Assembly (NCBI GenBank): GCA_023622515.1
Contig: JAMNZB010000054.1
Location: 1 to 52,433, forward strand
DNA from: Bacillota bacterium
GTDB taxonomy: Bacteria; Bacillota; Clostridia; Saccharofermentanales; DTU023
Length of the DNA stretch: 52,433 bases
Direction: 5' to 3'
The translations under genes and the position numbers were made by a program. Within the stretch, counting starts at the first letter, position 1, and each line of letters starts with the position of its first letter. Below the pieces are notes generated by a model. The model worked only from the letters and a program-made list of their open reading frames with translations. It was not told the origin of the DNA and ran no database searches. Of the stretch, positions 44,611 to 52,433 are shown piece after piece.

Positions 44611-46749
44611 TCAAATTAATAAGGCTCCCATGGAGCCCAGCAAGGCACCGGCCAGGCCCTGGCCCGGAACAATGCCGATAAAAATTCCCAGCACGATACC
44701 GGGCAAAACATATGTAAAGGTTTTCTTGAGATACTCGCCTTTGATAGCGGATGAGCTAAAACCCAGGGCTTTCTTCAGAGAGCTGTCGCCTCGCTCCCTC
44801 CAGATGACCAGGCGCAGGAGTAGGAGCAGGACTATAAAAAGAATCAGGCAGGCCGAAAAAATAGACAGCATAGCGGCTTTTTGGATATTTCGGATGGTCT
44901 GCCCATAGGTTCCCGTAACATAATCGGCTATTTTAATAAGCTCAACCCCATCCTCCGGCGAGGAATATTTGCCCCGGTAATCCTCAAGCCAAGTGTCTGC
45001 CAGGTTTTCATCCTTGAGGGACAGATAGATAATACTCCACATGACCGGCCTTTTATCCTCCGCATCGGTAAAGCAGGCTTTAGCTGTCTTTCCCCCGTTG
45101 GTGATATCTGAATATATCCCGCAGACCTTACAGGCTAGAGGGCTTGCCTGATTTTCTCCCGAGCTTTTATAAATACGGACCGTATCACCTATATTCACCT
45201 GCATTTCTTTGGCATTGAGGACGGATAAGGCTATTTCATCTCCTGCCTTAGGATAGCCCCCTTCAATGTAGCTTACGGGAAAGCGGCTATGGTCTCCCTT
45301 TTCAATCAGCAGATTATAGGAGACCCCATCAGCCAGTTCCGTCTTATAAGACCCGGTCTGCATCAAGCTATAATCCGCTACCCGGTCATCTTCTTCGATT
45401 TCTTTGGCCAGGAGCTTGGTCCTTTGTTCAATATTCTCGGTCTGCCTGATATCAATTCGGATTTGACTGTCCCCGATGCCCATATAGCGGATAAATTCAG
45501 GAGCGGCAATCGTGGTCGCCACATTCCCCGGCAGCAAAATCATAAATACGGCTGCCGCGGTGATGATTCCGATAGGCAGGTAGAGGTTTTTCCTTTTTCC
45601 AAAGCTGCCCCGCCCGTAGAGAACATCGATGGCAGACATTTTCTCCACCCGGCCGAGTGTACGGTAGACAGATAGCAAGATTATCCCTTCTACAACAAGC
45701 GTGCCCAAAATCATCAAAATATAGGTCCGCCTCATATTGCCGGCATCTCCATAGAGTTCTCGCATCTGCTCACCAAGGGGCCCGGAGATTATCACTGCTG
45801 CGATAAGGCCGACCAGGCTTCCTAGCAAAGACAATAAAAGGTACTTGGAAAAATACAGGCGGTGAATGCCCTTCTTGGAAATACCGATAGCCTTCAGCAT
45901 GCCAATCTCGCCTTTATCCTTTTCCAGCCGGGTTAGAATCATATAGCGGATGCACAATATGGATATAAACAGCACCACAAGGCTGACCAGCAAAATAACA
46001 AAAATCATCATCCCGTCAGAAAGGGCATTCATCATTTTGATCAGTGGATAGGTAATCGTAGGGCCGTTTTTCGGCAGGCCGGCGTCCTCATAGGCCGTGG
46101 CGAAGGCATTGAGATCGCTTCCCTCTTTAAGCTTGAATTCTATTAAGAATTCTTCGCTCCCCAAGGGTTTTATTCTTTCATAGTCCACTTCATTAACCAG
46201 AAATCTTTTGGAAGAAGCCATCATGGAATTCATTTGCGAATCTCGCAGGAAGCCGGCAACATGGAGCTTTTCTCCGGCTATTTGCAGAAGATCACCCGGC
46301 TCAAGTCCGTATTCTTTTTTGTAGCAGATAGGAAGGTAGACTTCCCCCGGCTTGGGCTCCAGCCTTCTATTCTCCGCATCAATAAGAAAATCGAAGGAAT
46401 CATTTTGACAGCAGAGTCCGTTATCCTGCATGTTGTTGATTAGAGAATGACCGGCAAGACTTAGCCGGGAATTTTGCAGGTTTAGAAATCTACTTATCTG
46501 CATTGCCTCAACATCACTTCTGCTTTCTGAAAAACGGGTAATTTCTTCTTCCTCAATTTCCCCGCTATGCATCTGCAGAAAATCCGGTGTTTGTGCTTCC
46601 AGCATTAAACTATCGATGGCTCCGGAAAGACTCCCGAAGAGGAGGATGGCGAGCCCCAGCAGCATGGCCGAAACCGCCATAAAGATAGCAGCCGATAGCG
46701 TGACCAGCTTATTTTCCTTAAAATCATTAAGCATTAATCGTTTTTTCAT
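44611..46749 (-). CDS. FtsX-like ABC permease (two-module)
   Basis: This 712-residue permease has an N-terminal membrane segment, an extracytoplasmic domain (residues about 45-230), three segments in the FtsX layout (RLEKDKGEIGMLKAIGISKKGIHRLY between them), one central segment, a second extracytoplasmic domain and a C-terminal three-segment bundle. It partners the ATPase at 43860-44594 in efflux or antimicrobial-peptide resistance. Its start overlaps the MFS gene by 23 bases. Confidence 0.88.
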   Translation of the reverse strand: MKKRLMLNDFKENKLVTLSAAIFMAVSAMLLGLAILLFGSLSGAIDSLMLEAQTPDFLQMHSGEIEEEEITRFSESRSDVEAMQISRFLNLQNSRLSLAGHSLINNMQDNGLCCQNDSFDFLIDAENRRLEPKPGEVYLPICYKKEYGLEPGDLLQIAGEKLHVAGFLRDSQMNSMMASSKRFLVNEVDYERIKPLGSEEFLIEFKLKEGSDLNAFATAYEDAGLPKNGPTITYPLIKMMNALSDGMMIFVILLVSLVVLFISILCIRYMILTRLEKDKGEIGMLKAIGISKKGIHRLYFSKYLLLSLLGSLVGLIAAVIISGPLGEQMRELYGDAGNMRRTYILMILGTLVVEGIILLSVYRTLGRVEKMSAIDVLYGRGSFGKRKNLYLPIGIITAAAVFMILLPGNVATTIAAPEFIRYMGIGDSQIRIDIRQTENIEQRTKLLAKEIEEDDRVADYSLMQTGSYKTELADGVSYNLLIEKGDHSRFPVSYIEGGYPKAGDEIALSVLNAKEMQVNIGDTVRIYKSSGENQASPLACKVCGIYSDITNGGKTAKACFTDAEDKRPVMWSIIYLSLKDENLADTWLEDYRGKYSSPEDGVELIKIADYVTGTYGQTIRNIQKAAMLSIFSACLILFIVLLLLLRLVIWRERGDSSLKKALGFSSSAIKGEYLKKTFTYVLPGIVLGIFIGIVPGQGLAGALLGSMGALLI

Positions 46750-47995
46750 TTTCTTCTAAACTCCTCACATCTTTGAACTGATACAGGGCCAGGGCAAGAA
46801 GGGCCAGAAGCAGGCCAGAGATTTTGATTAGCTCTGCCGCCCCTCTGCCAACCCTTATCTGCCTTAGCAAAGCAATCTTATCCGCCAAGATGCCCACACT
46901 TGCGTAGGCCACCAGATAACCAATCTGCGAAAGGAAACCTATCAAGCCCCAGGCCCTTCCCTGCTTGTCGGCAGGAATATTTGTCCGGACAAGATAATCC
47001 AAACAGTTATTGGCCAAAGGCAACATAAAGAAAAAGACAAAGCCGAAAGCACAGATCAGATAAATATTTTCTTTCAGGCTAAAACCCACCATGGCCAGGC
47101 CGGCCAAAGCGAGCGCAAGGCTAAGTGTCCTTACAAAATTTTTCTTCAATCCCCGAATACCTATAATGACACCGGATACAAGCATTCCCATGGCACATAG
47201 GGTCTCGGCAATACCCAGGACACGACTGTCGGCAAAGTCCAGAATCATGGGTCCTGACAAAATTTGAATTGCCCCCATAAATAAGGTCATTAAGGAAGAA
47301 ATCGCAATAAGAATGAGAACACCGCGTTTCTTTCTTATGGCCTCCCAGCCCTCTTGGAAACTCTCTAAAAAAGTCATTTTTTTGTTCTTGGCTATTTTTG
47401 ACTCAAGACCGGCTCTTACCACAGCTGTACAGGCCGCCGTCAAGAAGAAGGTGGCGATATCCATGACCAGGAGGAGTTTTATATCGCTTACAGAAAGCAA
47501 AATCCCGGCAATAAGCGGAGAAACAAGGTATCTGGCACTTCCGGCAAGGCTCACCAGGCCACTGGCCTTGGAATATTCCTCCTTGCTAAGAAGGTCAGTC
47601 ACCGTCGCTTTGTAGGCCGGCTCAAGAAGTGAGGAGAAGAGGGAGCTGATAAATACGCCGATGGCAATCTGATATAGGGCAGCCTTCCCCCGCGACATGC
47701 AGATAAGAATATAGACCAGTCCCAGGGCTGACAGACCATCTCCCAGTATCATGAGAAGCCGCCTGTCATACCTGTCGGCAAGGACGCCGGCGGGAACACT
47801 CAAAAGCAGGGTCGGCAGAAAGGCCAGCAAGGTTACCAGGGCCGTACTGGCGGCGCTTCCCGTCTCTTGGAAGACATATACACCGAGTCCAAAGCCGGTG
47901 AGCCCGCTGCCTATTGCCGAGACCAGCTCTCCGCTCCAGAGGAGCAAAAATTTTTTATAGTTTGCTTTCTCTTTCACCTTTATCACCTGATACAT
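46727..47995 (-). CDS. MFS transporter
   Basis: This 422-residue protein has about twelve membrane segments and the MFS motif A LADRYDRRLLM after segment 2 (LSVPAGVLADRYDRR). It resembles drug/macrolide-type efflux MFS proteins (bcr/MefA-like layout SGELVSAIGSGL). I take the ATG at 47995; the site before it is weak and GTG at 47977 is possible. The gene is first in the operon, directly behind a TetR-type operator. Confidence 0.86.
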   Translation of the reverse strand: MYQVIKVKEKANYKKFLLLWSGELVSAIGSGLTGFGLGVYVFQETGSAASTALVTLLAFLPTLLLSVPAGVLADRYDRRLLMILGDGLSALGLVYILICMSRGKAALYQIAIGVFISSLFSSLLEPAYKATVTDLLSKEEYSKASGLVSLAGSARYLVSPLIAGILLSVSDIKLLLVMDIATFFLTAACTAVVRAGLESKIAKNKKMTFLESFQEGWEAIRKKRGVLILIAISSLMTLFMGAIQILSGPMILDFADSRVLGIAETLCAMGMLVSGVIIGIRGLKKNFVRTLSLALALAGLAMVGFSLKENIYLICAFGFVFFFMLPLANNCLDYLVRTNIPADKQGRAWGLIGFLSQIGYLVAYASVGILADKIALLRQIRVGRGAAELIKISGLLLALLALALYQFKDVRSLEENEKTINA

Positions 47996-48001
47996 TTTCC
48001 T

Positions 48002-48020
48002 AACCGACAATCTGTCGGTT
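48002..48020. promoter_or_regulatory. TetR-type operator before the MFS gene
   Basis: AACCGACA-atc-TGTCGGTT is a perfect 8-bp-arm palindrome lying between the -10 and the start codon of the MFS gene. The same ACCGACA-N3-TGTCGGT motif precedes the TetR gene. Confidence 0.85.
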
Positions 48021-48029
48021 GGAAATTAC

Positions 48030-48057
48030 AAAATATGGGACCCGGTACAAATGACAA
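48030..48057 (-). promoter_or_regulatory. Promoter of the efflux operon
   Basis: Minus-strand TTGTCA (48052-48057), 16-base spacer, TATTTT (48030-48035), followed by the operator at 48002-48020. Confidence 0.6.
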
Positions 48058-48082
48058 GTGGTCCCAGCTTCCCTAGTCTTAT

Positions 48083-48712
48083 TTACTTAGTAAAAATCTT
48101 CATAATGGCCTCTACCAGACTGGCTTCTTTTGCCCCGAGAATTCTCTCGGTATGATAGATAAAGGCCCGGCTCTTTCTTTCCCTTTCCTCAGGTGTTAAG
48201 CCGGCCAGTTCATCAAAAGCTATATTCGAATAAATCACAATCATCTCTGCCGCATCCGAGGGGTATTTCGTATCAAAGATACCAAGCCTATTCCCCTCTT
48301 CAATCAGCTTGGTAAACAAGGGAACAACTCCCTTTATCATACTGTCCTGCATTTTCTGGTGGAGCAAGGCATTCTGGGGCTTATGCATCTGCGCCAACAT
48401 TTCCGCACCAACCCCGCTATCTATATTTAAGGCCAGGACGGTTGCCGTAAGCCGCTCCAGAAGCGGAAGCTCCCGCTTGGCGATAATCGCTGCCGCTTGG
48501 GCAATCTTTTCACGCCCCATCCTATCGACTATCGCATCAAGGATTTCTTCCTTGGAAGAGAAATGGTAGTAGAGGGTGCCGCGGGCAATCCCGATTTCAT
48601 TGATAATGTCGTTGGTACTGGCCTGGTCAAATCCTTTTTCCACAAACAACTGCTCTGCTACATCAAGTATTTCGTTTCTTCTTTCCTCTGCAGGTTTTAC
48701 AACTCTCACCAT
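48083..48712 (-). CDS. TetR-family transcriptional regulator
   Basis: This 209-residue protein has an N-terminal TetR helix-turn-helix (RRNEILDVAEQLFVEKG and IGIARGTLYYHFSSKEEILDAIVDRM) and a variable C-terminal ligand domain. It sits just upstream of the efflux operon in the same orientation and both promoters carry the same palindrome, so it probably represses itself and the operon. I start at the ATG at 48712; the upstream GTG at 48721 is less likely. The inducer is unknown. Confidence 0.9.
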   Translation of the reverse strand: MVRVVKPAEERRNEILDVAEQLFVEKGFDQASTNDIINEIGIARGTLYYHFSSKEEILDAIVDRMGREKIAQAAAIIAKRELPLLERLTATVLALNIDSGVGAEMLAQMHKPQNALLHQKMQDSMIKGVVPLFTKLIEEGNRLGIFDTKYPSDAAEMIVIYSNIAFDELAGLTPEERERKSRAFIYHTERILGAKEASLVEAIMKIFTK

Positions 48713-48736
48713 TTCTTTCACCTTCTACCAGACTCT

Positions 48737-48753
48737 ACCGACAAGTTGTCGGT
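48737..48753. promoter_or_regulatory. TetR-type operator before the TetR gene
   Basis: ACCGACA-agt-TGTCGGT, perfect 7-bp arms, directly downstream of the -10 of the TetR promoter. Confidence 0.85.
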
Positions 48754-48760
48754 TAGTGAA

Positions 48761-48789
48761 TTTATAGCATTATTTTTGATCTTTGTAAA
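48761..48789 (-). promoter_or_regulatory. Promoter of the TetR gene
   Basis: Minus-strand TTTACA (48784-48789), 17-base spacer, TATAAA (48761-48766). Confidence 0.7.
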
Positions 48790-48878
48790 GCCCCTTTTCA
48801 AGAATCGTTAAAGAACCTGCGAGCGGGGTAGCAACATATTTAGACTAAAGCTTGCCTCATTCATTTAAATATTCAATC

Positions 48879-50090
48879 TTATATTTCATCTTCTAAAAGT
48901 AAAAAATCTATAATGTTCTTATGTACTATTCCTTTTTCCGAAAGATCGTAGTTGTCCAGAGTCAATACATATTTGGGGTAGTTATCATCAATACGTTCCA
49001 GCGGCCTGAGCTCTCGCCTTTTTATGTTTTCATCTAAAATTGACATGGACACTTGTACATATATTTTTTTGTTCATTTTTTCAGCTATAAAATCTATTTC
49101 ATAATCATTTATGCTTCCTGCATAAACTCTGTATCCTCGTCTCACAAGTTCAAGAAAGACCACATTTTCAAGCAAACTTTCCAGATTTCTTGCTACTGAG
49201 CTCACTCGGCTATTTCGCAAGCCAGTATCGACTATATAATACCTTTTGCTTGCAGTCAGTTTTTTTCTCCCTTTCACATCATACATTTCTACAGGATAGA
49301 TAACGAAAGCTTCAACCAAGGCATTTATGTAGTTATTTATGGTTTCGTGCGATATAGATCCTCCGGAAGATTTTATACTATTCACGAGATTGTTTATTAC
49401 TATGGGACGGCCGGTCATTTCAAAAATAAAGGACACTACGCTTTGTAGGGCCTGGGCATCTCTAATCTGATATCTGGAAACAATATCTCTCATCAATATG
49501 CTAGAGTACAGGCCTTCCAAATAATCTCTTTTTAAATCCTCATTTTTAGATAAGACTGTTCCCGGAAATGAGCCGAAGTATAGATAATTTTGAAAATCTT
49601 TTTCGAGATCATCTTTCTTTTCGACAGCATTAAACTTCAAATATTCTTTAAAAGAAAGCGGCAAGACTTTAATCTCAACATATCTTCCGGCTAAAAAGGT
49701 AGATAGCTCAGAGCTTAAAAGTTTAGCATTCGATCCGGTTATGACTACTTTTATATTCTTTTGACTGTATAATCCATTTATTATTTCTTCCCAGTTTCTC
49801 ACTAATTGGATTTCATCCAGTAAGATGTGGTACTTCCTATTTTCACGGATACAAGCTAGCTTCTCACTTAATAACTCCAACAAGTCCGTCTTTTCTCTGA
49901 CATCTACATAACTCAGCGATTCAAGATTGATATGCAAGACGGTTTCATCAGGATAGGTTTTTGAAAGATACGCCTTATACATCTCAAGGATAGTCGATTT
50001 TCCACTACGCCTTACTCCTGTAATCACCCTTATCAAATCTGCTTCTTCGTATTCTATTAACGCATTTAAGTAAGTTTCTCTTAAAACCAT
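48879..50090 (-). CDS. AAA ATPase with DUF4143 domain
   Basis: This 403-residue protein has an N-terminal AAA_14 ATPase (Walker A GVRRSGKST near residue 28, Walker B YHILLDEIQLVRNWEEI, and the arginine-finger-like VVITGSNAKLL) and a C-terminal DUF4143 restriction-nuclease-like domain (FLELVRRGYRVYAGSINDYEIDFIA, with E and DFIAE as the ExxxD-xK-type core). Function is not established in the family; roles in defence or regulation have been proposed. AAAGGTGG precedes the ATG at 50090. It is isolated, and its own repeat-rich promoter region may regulate it. Confidence 0.88.
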   Translation of the reverse strand: MVLRETYLNALIEYEEADLIRVITGVRRSGKSTILEMYKAYLSKTYPDETVLHINLESLSYVDVREKTDLLELLSEKLACIRENRKYHILLDEIQLVRNWEEIINGLYSQKNIKVVITGSNAKLLSSELSTFLAGRYVEIKVLPLSFKEYLKFNAVEKKDDLEKDFQNYLYFGSFPGTVLSKNEDLKRDYLEGLYSSILMRDIVSRYQIRDAQALQSVVSFIFEMTGRPIVINNLVNSIKSSGGSISHETINNYINALVEAFVIYPVEMYDVKGRKKLTASKRYYIVDTGLRNSRVSSVARNLESLLENVVFLELVRRGYRVYAGSINDYEIDFIAEKMNKKIYVQVSMSILDENIKRRELRPLERIDDNYPKYVLTLDNYDLSEKGIVHKNIIDFLLLEDEI

Positions 50091-50146
50091 AGCTGCCACC
50101 TTTATTTGTTCAGTTTGCAATGCAATTATCACATAAATCGAGAAAT

Positions 50147-50167
50147 ATTTCAGTATAAAACTGAAAT
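50147..50167. promoter_or_regulatory. Palindrome ATTTCAGT-ataaa-ACTGAAAT upstream of the DUF4143 gene
   Basis: An 8-bp inverted repeat. ATATTTCAGT recurs as a direct copy at 50185-50194, and TTCAGTTT at 50109-50116. This cluster, in the 50133-50346 intergenic region, could be operators of the DUF4143 gene or of the divergent LysE gene. Confidence 0.4.
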
Positions 50168-50346
50168 TTATATAATTCTTGATAATATTTCAGTTTTTAA
50201 CTTAAACATATCTGGGGATAAAAAAGACTGGGCGGTGACTATCCGCTTATTTTTCAGCCCGCTTTCTCTATCTTTAATAAATATACAAATGCGAAACAAG
50301 AAAAGTGTTTAGTGCTACAATAATCTTACTATTGATGGAGGATATT

Positions 50347-50940
50347 ATGTTTAACTGGATAAGTTTTCTTACATATGCAGTAGTTGCCACCATAACCCCG
50401 GGACCGAATAACATAACAGCCATGTCAAACGGAGCCAGATTGGGGTTCAGACTCGGTCTGCCATTCAGCCTCGGCCTCTTTGTCGGGCAAATTGCTATGG
50501 TCAGCCTCAGCACTGTTTTCTGCAATTACCTGAACACCCTCATACCGGTAATCGCAAAGCCCATGCTTTTTGTGGGAGCAGCATATATACTATTTTTAGC
50601 GTATAAAACATACACCGCCAGCGACCAAATCGATGAGACTAAGGCTAAAAATGGGGCGATTACGGGCGTGACCATGCAGTTTATTAACCCAAAAGCCTAT
50701 GTCTACGCCCTAGTCACCGTCCAAGCCTACATCTTGCCAAGCTTTTCGGGAAACCTAGCCATGATTGCCTTCCTGGTCATCCTATTAGCTTGCATATCCT
50801 TTATTTCCAATACACTCTGGCTCGTATTCGGCACTGTCTTCAAAAAGCTTTTCGCCTCTCACGGTAAGCTGATAAATACGATTATGGCTCTGCTTCTGGT
50901 CTACTGCGCCATATCCTTGCTACTAATCGAAAAGATATAG
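50347..50940 (+). CDS. LysE/RhtB-family amino-acid exporter
   Basis: This 198-residue membrane protein has about six hydrophobic segments and the family's TPGPNNITAMSNGARLGFR start with the conserved PGP(N). Such proteins export amino acids such as lysine, threonine or homoserine. I start at the ATG at 50347 with GGAGG 5 bases upstream; the longer frame adds eight hydrophobic residues and has no site. It is the only plus-strand gene near the right end. Confidence 0.9.
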   Translation: MFNWISFLTYAVVATITPGPNNITAMSNGARLGFRLGLPFSLGLFVGQIAMVSLSTVFCNYLNTLIPVIAKPMLFVGAAYILFLAYKTYTASDQIDETKAKNGAITGVTMQFINPKAYVYALVTVQAYILPSFSGNLAMIAFLVILLACISFISNTLWLVFGTVFKKLFASHGKLINTIMALLLVYCAISLLLIEKI

Positions 50941-51056
50941 CTAGCCAACTAGCCAACAAGCTTTTACTTCCGCCGGGCTTCCAAAAGCGCAGTTTCCACC
51001 TTGACTAGTAGCAACAGGCGGTGCCAAGCTAAGTAAGTTGTTTTTTCTAACCTATA

Positions 51057-51434
51057 TCAGCGGGGTAAGCCTTGCTCGTCAAAATTCCTTTTCAAAGCTC
51101 GTTCCACAGGAATAATGGAGCCACATAAGGGGAGTAGCTGAAATATTGTAATGATTACAGCCACTTTCCCGACCCTATCCGCATCCTGCCCCAAAACAAA
51201 AAACATAGGCAGAAGGGAAAGGACAAGAACAAGCCATCCCAAGATCCACCAGAGTTTTCCGATATACTGATGGGCAAAAATCCAGCTTTCTTTATTTTTC
51301 ATGGACATTTTCGTCCGATAGCCATAAAAAGAGTTTATCTCCTTAGGTGGTTTGTATATAAATACTCTTCCGAACACAATCATTGTTATGGGCAGAAGCA
51401 TTACCGTAACCGTCATAAAAATCCAAAAGCCCAT
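51057..51434 (-). CDS. SdpI/YhfL-like membrane protein
   Basis: This 125-residue protein has three to four membrane segments and the central block SFYGYRTKMSMKNKESWIFAHQYIGK, which matches the SdpI family (immunity to secreted killing factors in Bacillus, or stress-related relatives). No SdpR-type ArsR regulator or toxin gene is adjacent, so an immunity role is unproven. GAGGAGG lies 7 bases before the ATG at 51434. Confidence 0.75.
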   Translation of the reverse strand: MGFWIFMTVTVMLLPITMIVFGRVFIYKPPKEINSFYGYRTKMSMKNKESWIFAHQYIGKLWWILGWLVLVLSLLPMFFVLGQDADRVGKVAVIITIFQLLPLCGSIIPVERALKRNFDEQGLPR

Positions 51435-51465
51435 GTATAGACCTCCTCGCACAATATGTTCCAAA

Positions 51466-51480
51466 CAGTTCTATGAACTG
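51466..51480. promoter_or_regulatory. Palindrome CAGTTC-tat-GAACTG near the SdpI-like gene
   Basis: A 6-bp inverted repeat 32 bases before the start codon, a plausible operator position. The 51465-51571 stretch otherwise holds nothing I recognise. Confidence 0.3.
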
Positions 51481-51571
51481 ATTCTTTTTTCATCATTAGC
51501 CATTTACTCATGCAAGTAGATTTCCATTTGCATCTTCAGTTTTATCCTTTTTATTGAAAACAGATTATAAG

Positions 51572-52433
51572 CTATATGTAGTTTGCCCCTTTGAGCAGAT
51601 TATACAGGCTAGGGCTAAGCTGAAATTCTTGCATAATCGCTTCTACCTCAGATAAGTTCTTCTCTTTATTGGTCCGGCCTGTCTTTACGGCTCGTATCAT
51701 TATATTCTTAGGCGTGTGGTCAAAGGCAACAAATTCAAGCATCTGCGTTTTGTAGCCGCAAGACTCCAGGAGATTACACCGTATGGCATCGGTCACCAGC
51801 GAAGAAAATCTTTCCTTAACTATGCCATAGCGGGTTAATATGGAGAAAGTGTCGCTTTTCATCTGACTATTAAGCTCGTGCTGGCAACATGGCACAGAAA
51901 AAATCATATCGGCTTTCCAGGAAATGGCCTTGAATAAGGCGTAATCGGTTGCCGTATCGCAGGCATGCAAGCTTATGACAATATCTATGTCCCCCTGCTG
52001 CTTATAATGGCTGATATCCCCTACTTCAAATTTAAGCTTGTTGTAACCATACTTTTGGGCAGTGGCCTTACACTGTTCTATTACTTCCTCTTTCAAATCC
52101 AAGCCAAGCATTTCTACATCTAATTGTCTGATTTCCGTGAAGTAGTAGTAGAGGACAAAGGTCAGATAAGATTTTCCACAGCCAAAATCCAAAATCTTCC
52201 ATTCTTTTTTATCTGTTTTCCTGATTTCATCATCCACTATTTCGATAAACCGGTTAATTTGCTTATACTTATCATACATTGAGTTGATTACCTTGCCCTC
52301 AGGCGTAAAAATCCCCATATCAATTAAGGGCTCAATGCATCTTCCCTGCTCTAAAATATAATTTTTCTCTCTATTATGGGTACGTTTCTTTTTCGGGGCA
52401 TTTTGTCCTGTGGTACTTTTCTTTTTCAAAAAG
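51572..52433 (-). CDS. SAM-dependent methyltransferase (Methyltransf_32-like), 5' end beyond the window
   Basis: The visible 285 or so codons include a basic start region, then motif [21 protein letters not shown] near residue 80, [13 protein letters not shown], and [16 protein letters not shown] plus [11 protein letters not shown], typical of the Methyltransf_32 family (rRNA- or tRNA-type methyltransferases). The frame stays open to the window edge and the only visible start would be a TTG at 52429 without a ribosome binding site, so the true start is likely beyond. Function is inferred. Confidence 0.75.
   Translation of the reverse strand, partial: FLKKKSTTGQNAPKKKRTHNREKNYILEQGRCIEPLIDMGIFTPEGKVINSMYDKYKQINRFIEIVDDEIRKTDKKEWKILDFGCGKSYLTFVLYYYFTEIRQLDVEMLGLDLKEEVIEQCKATAQKYGYNKLKFEVGDISHYKQQGDIDIVISLHACDTATDYALFKAISWKADMIFSVPCCQHELNSQMKSDTFSILTRYGIVKERFSSLVTDAIRCNLLESCGYKTQMLEFVAFDHTPKNIMIRAVKTGRTNKEKNLSEVEAIMQEFQLSPSLYNLLKGANYI

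Noticed and set aside
50940-50957. Direct repeat CTAGCCAAC after the LysE gene as a fourth GTTAG/CTAAC operator
   Set aside because: It is a half-site-like direct repeat downstream of a gene, without the inverted arrangement or a promoter.

Overview
The window reads as chromosome of an anaerobic, low-to-mid GC Bacillota, most likely Clostridia or a Tissierellia-like relative. Supporting signs are strong AGGAGG-type ribosome binding sites, sigma-A promoters, several GTG starts, a CodY-like box, a cobalamin-dependent methionine synthase with a separate reactivation protein, and ECF-type uptake genes. Species cannot be fixed from the sequence. Nearly all genes lie on the minus strand; the exceptions are a glycerophosphodiesterase (about 3.0 kb), the DUF5320/DUF134 pair (7.9-8.7 kb) and a LysE exporter (50.3 kb).

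Layout. 0-8 kb: a family 5 peptide-binding protein with a long Glu/Ala spacer, a glycerophosphodiesterase, tRNA-Glu(CTC), then a peptide/pyroglutamate group (DUF969-DUF979-pcp, and an M29-type aminopeptidase). 7.8-8.7 kb: a Gly/Arg-rich DUF5320 protein and a DUF134 DNA-binding protein behind a palindromic promoter. 8.7-11 kb: a probable Nudix remnant, an ABC-2 transporter and a Spx/ArsC-like protein. 11-22.7 kb: a branched-chain amino-acid operon in the order ilvD-ilvA-ilvB-ilvN-leuA-leuC-leuD-leuB-(ABC ATPase)-ilvC. Its first gene, ilvD, is broken by an internal deletion that also shifts the frame. 23-38 kb: a 15-kb transport island. 38-43 kb: methionine synthesis (fused homocysteine methyltransferase/MTHFR, MetH without its activation domain, and the activation domain as a separate gene). 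43-43.6 kb: a DinJ-type antitoxin with a YafQ-type toxin interrupted by an in-frame TAG. 43.9-48.8 kb: a TetR-controlled efflux operon (MFS, FtsX-like permease, ABC ATPase). 48.9-52.4 kb: a DUF4143 ATPase, a LysE exporter, an SdpI-like protein and a methyltransferase that runs off the right edge.

The most interesting region is the 23-38 kb island: six half-size ABC exporter-type subunits in three adjacent pairs, a complete ECF module (S, T and a two-domain ATPase), and two SAM methyltransferases. It appears to be transcribed as three operons. Each starts with a sigma-A promoter of 17-bp spacing followed by the same operator, GTTAG-N6-CTAAC, just downstream of the -10 box. The half-sites match those of DtxR/IdeR iron boxes but the spacing differs. 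I infer a metal- or tetrapyrrole-responsive regulon for acquisition or export of a chelate; the substrate and the regulator are not visible here.

Several genes show recent decay (ilvD, yafQ, the Nudix fragment, and a tandem duplication at the ilvA tail). If ilvD is truly dead, the strain would be unable to make isoleucine, valine and leucine unless another dihydroxyacid dehydratase exists elsewhere.
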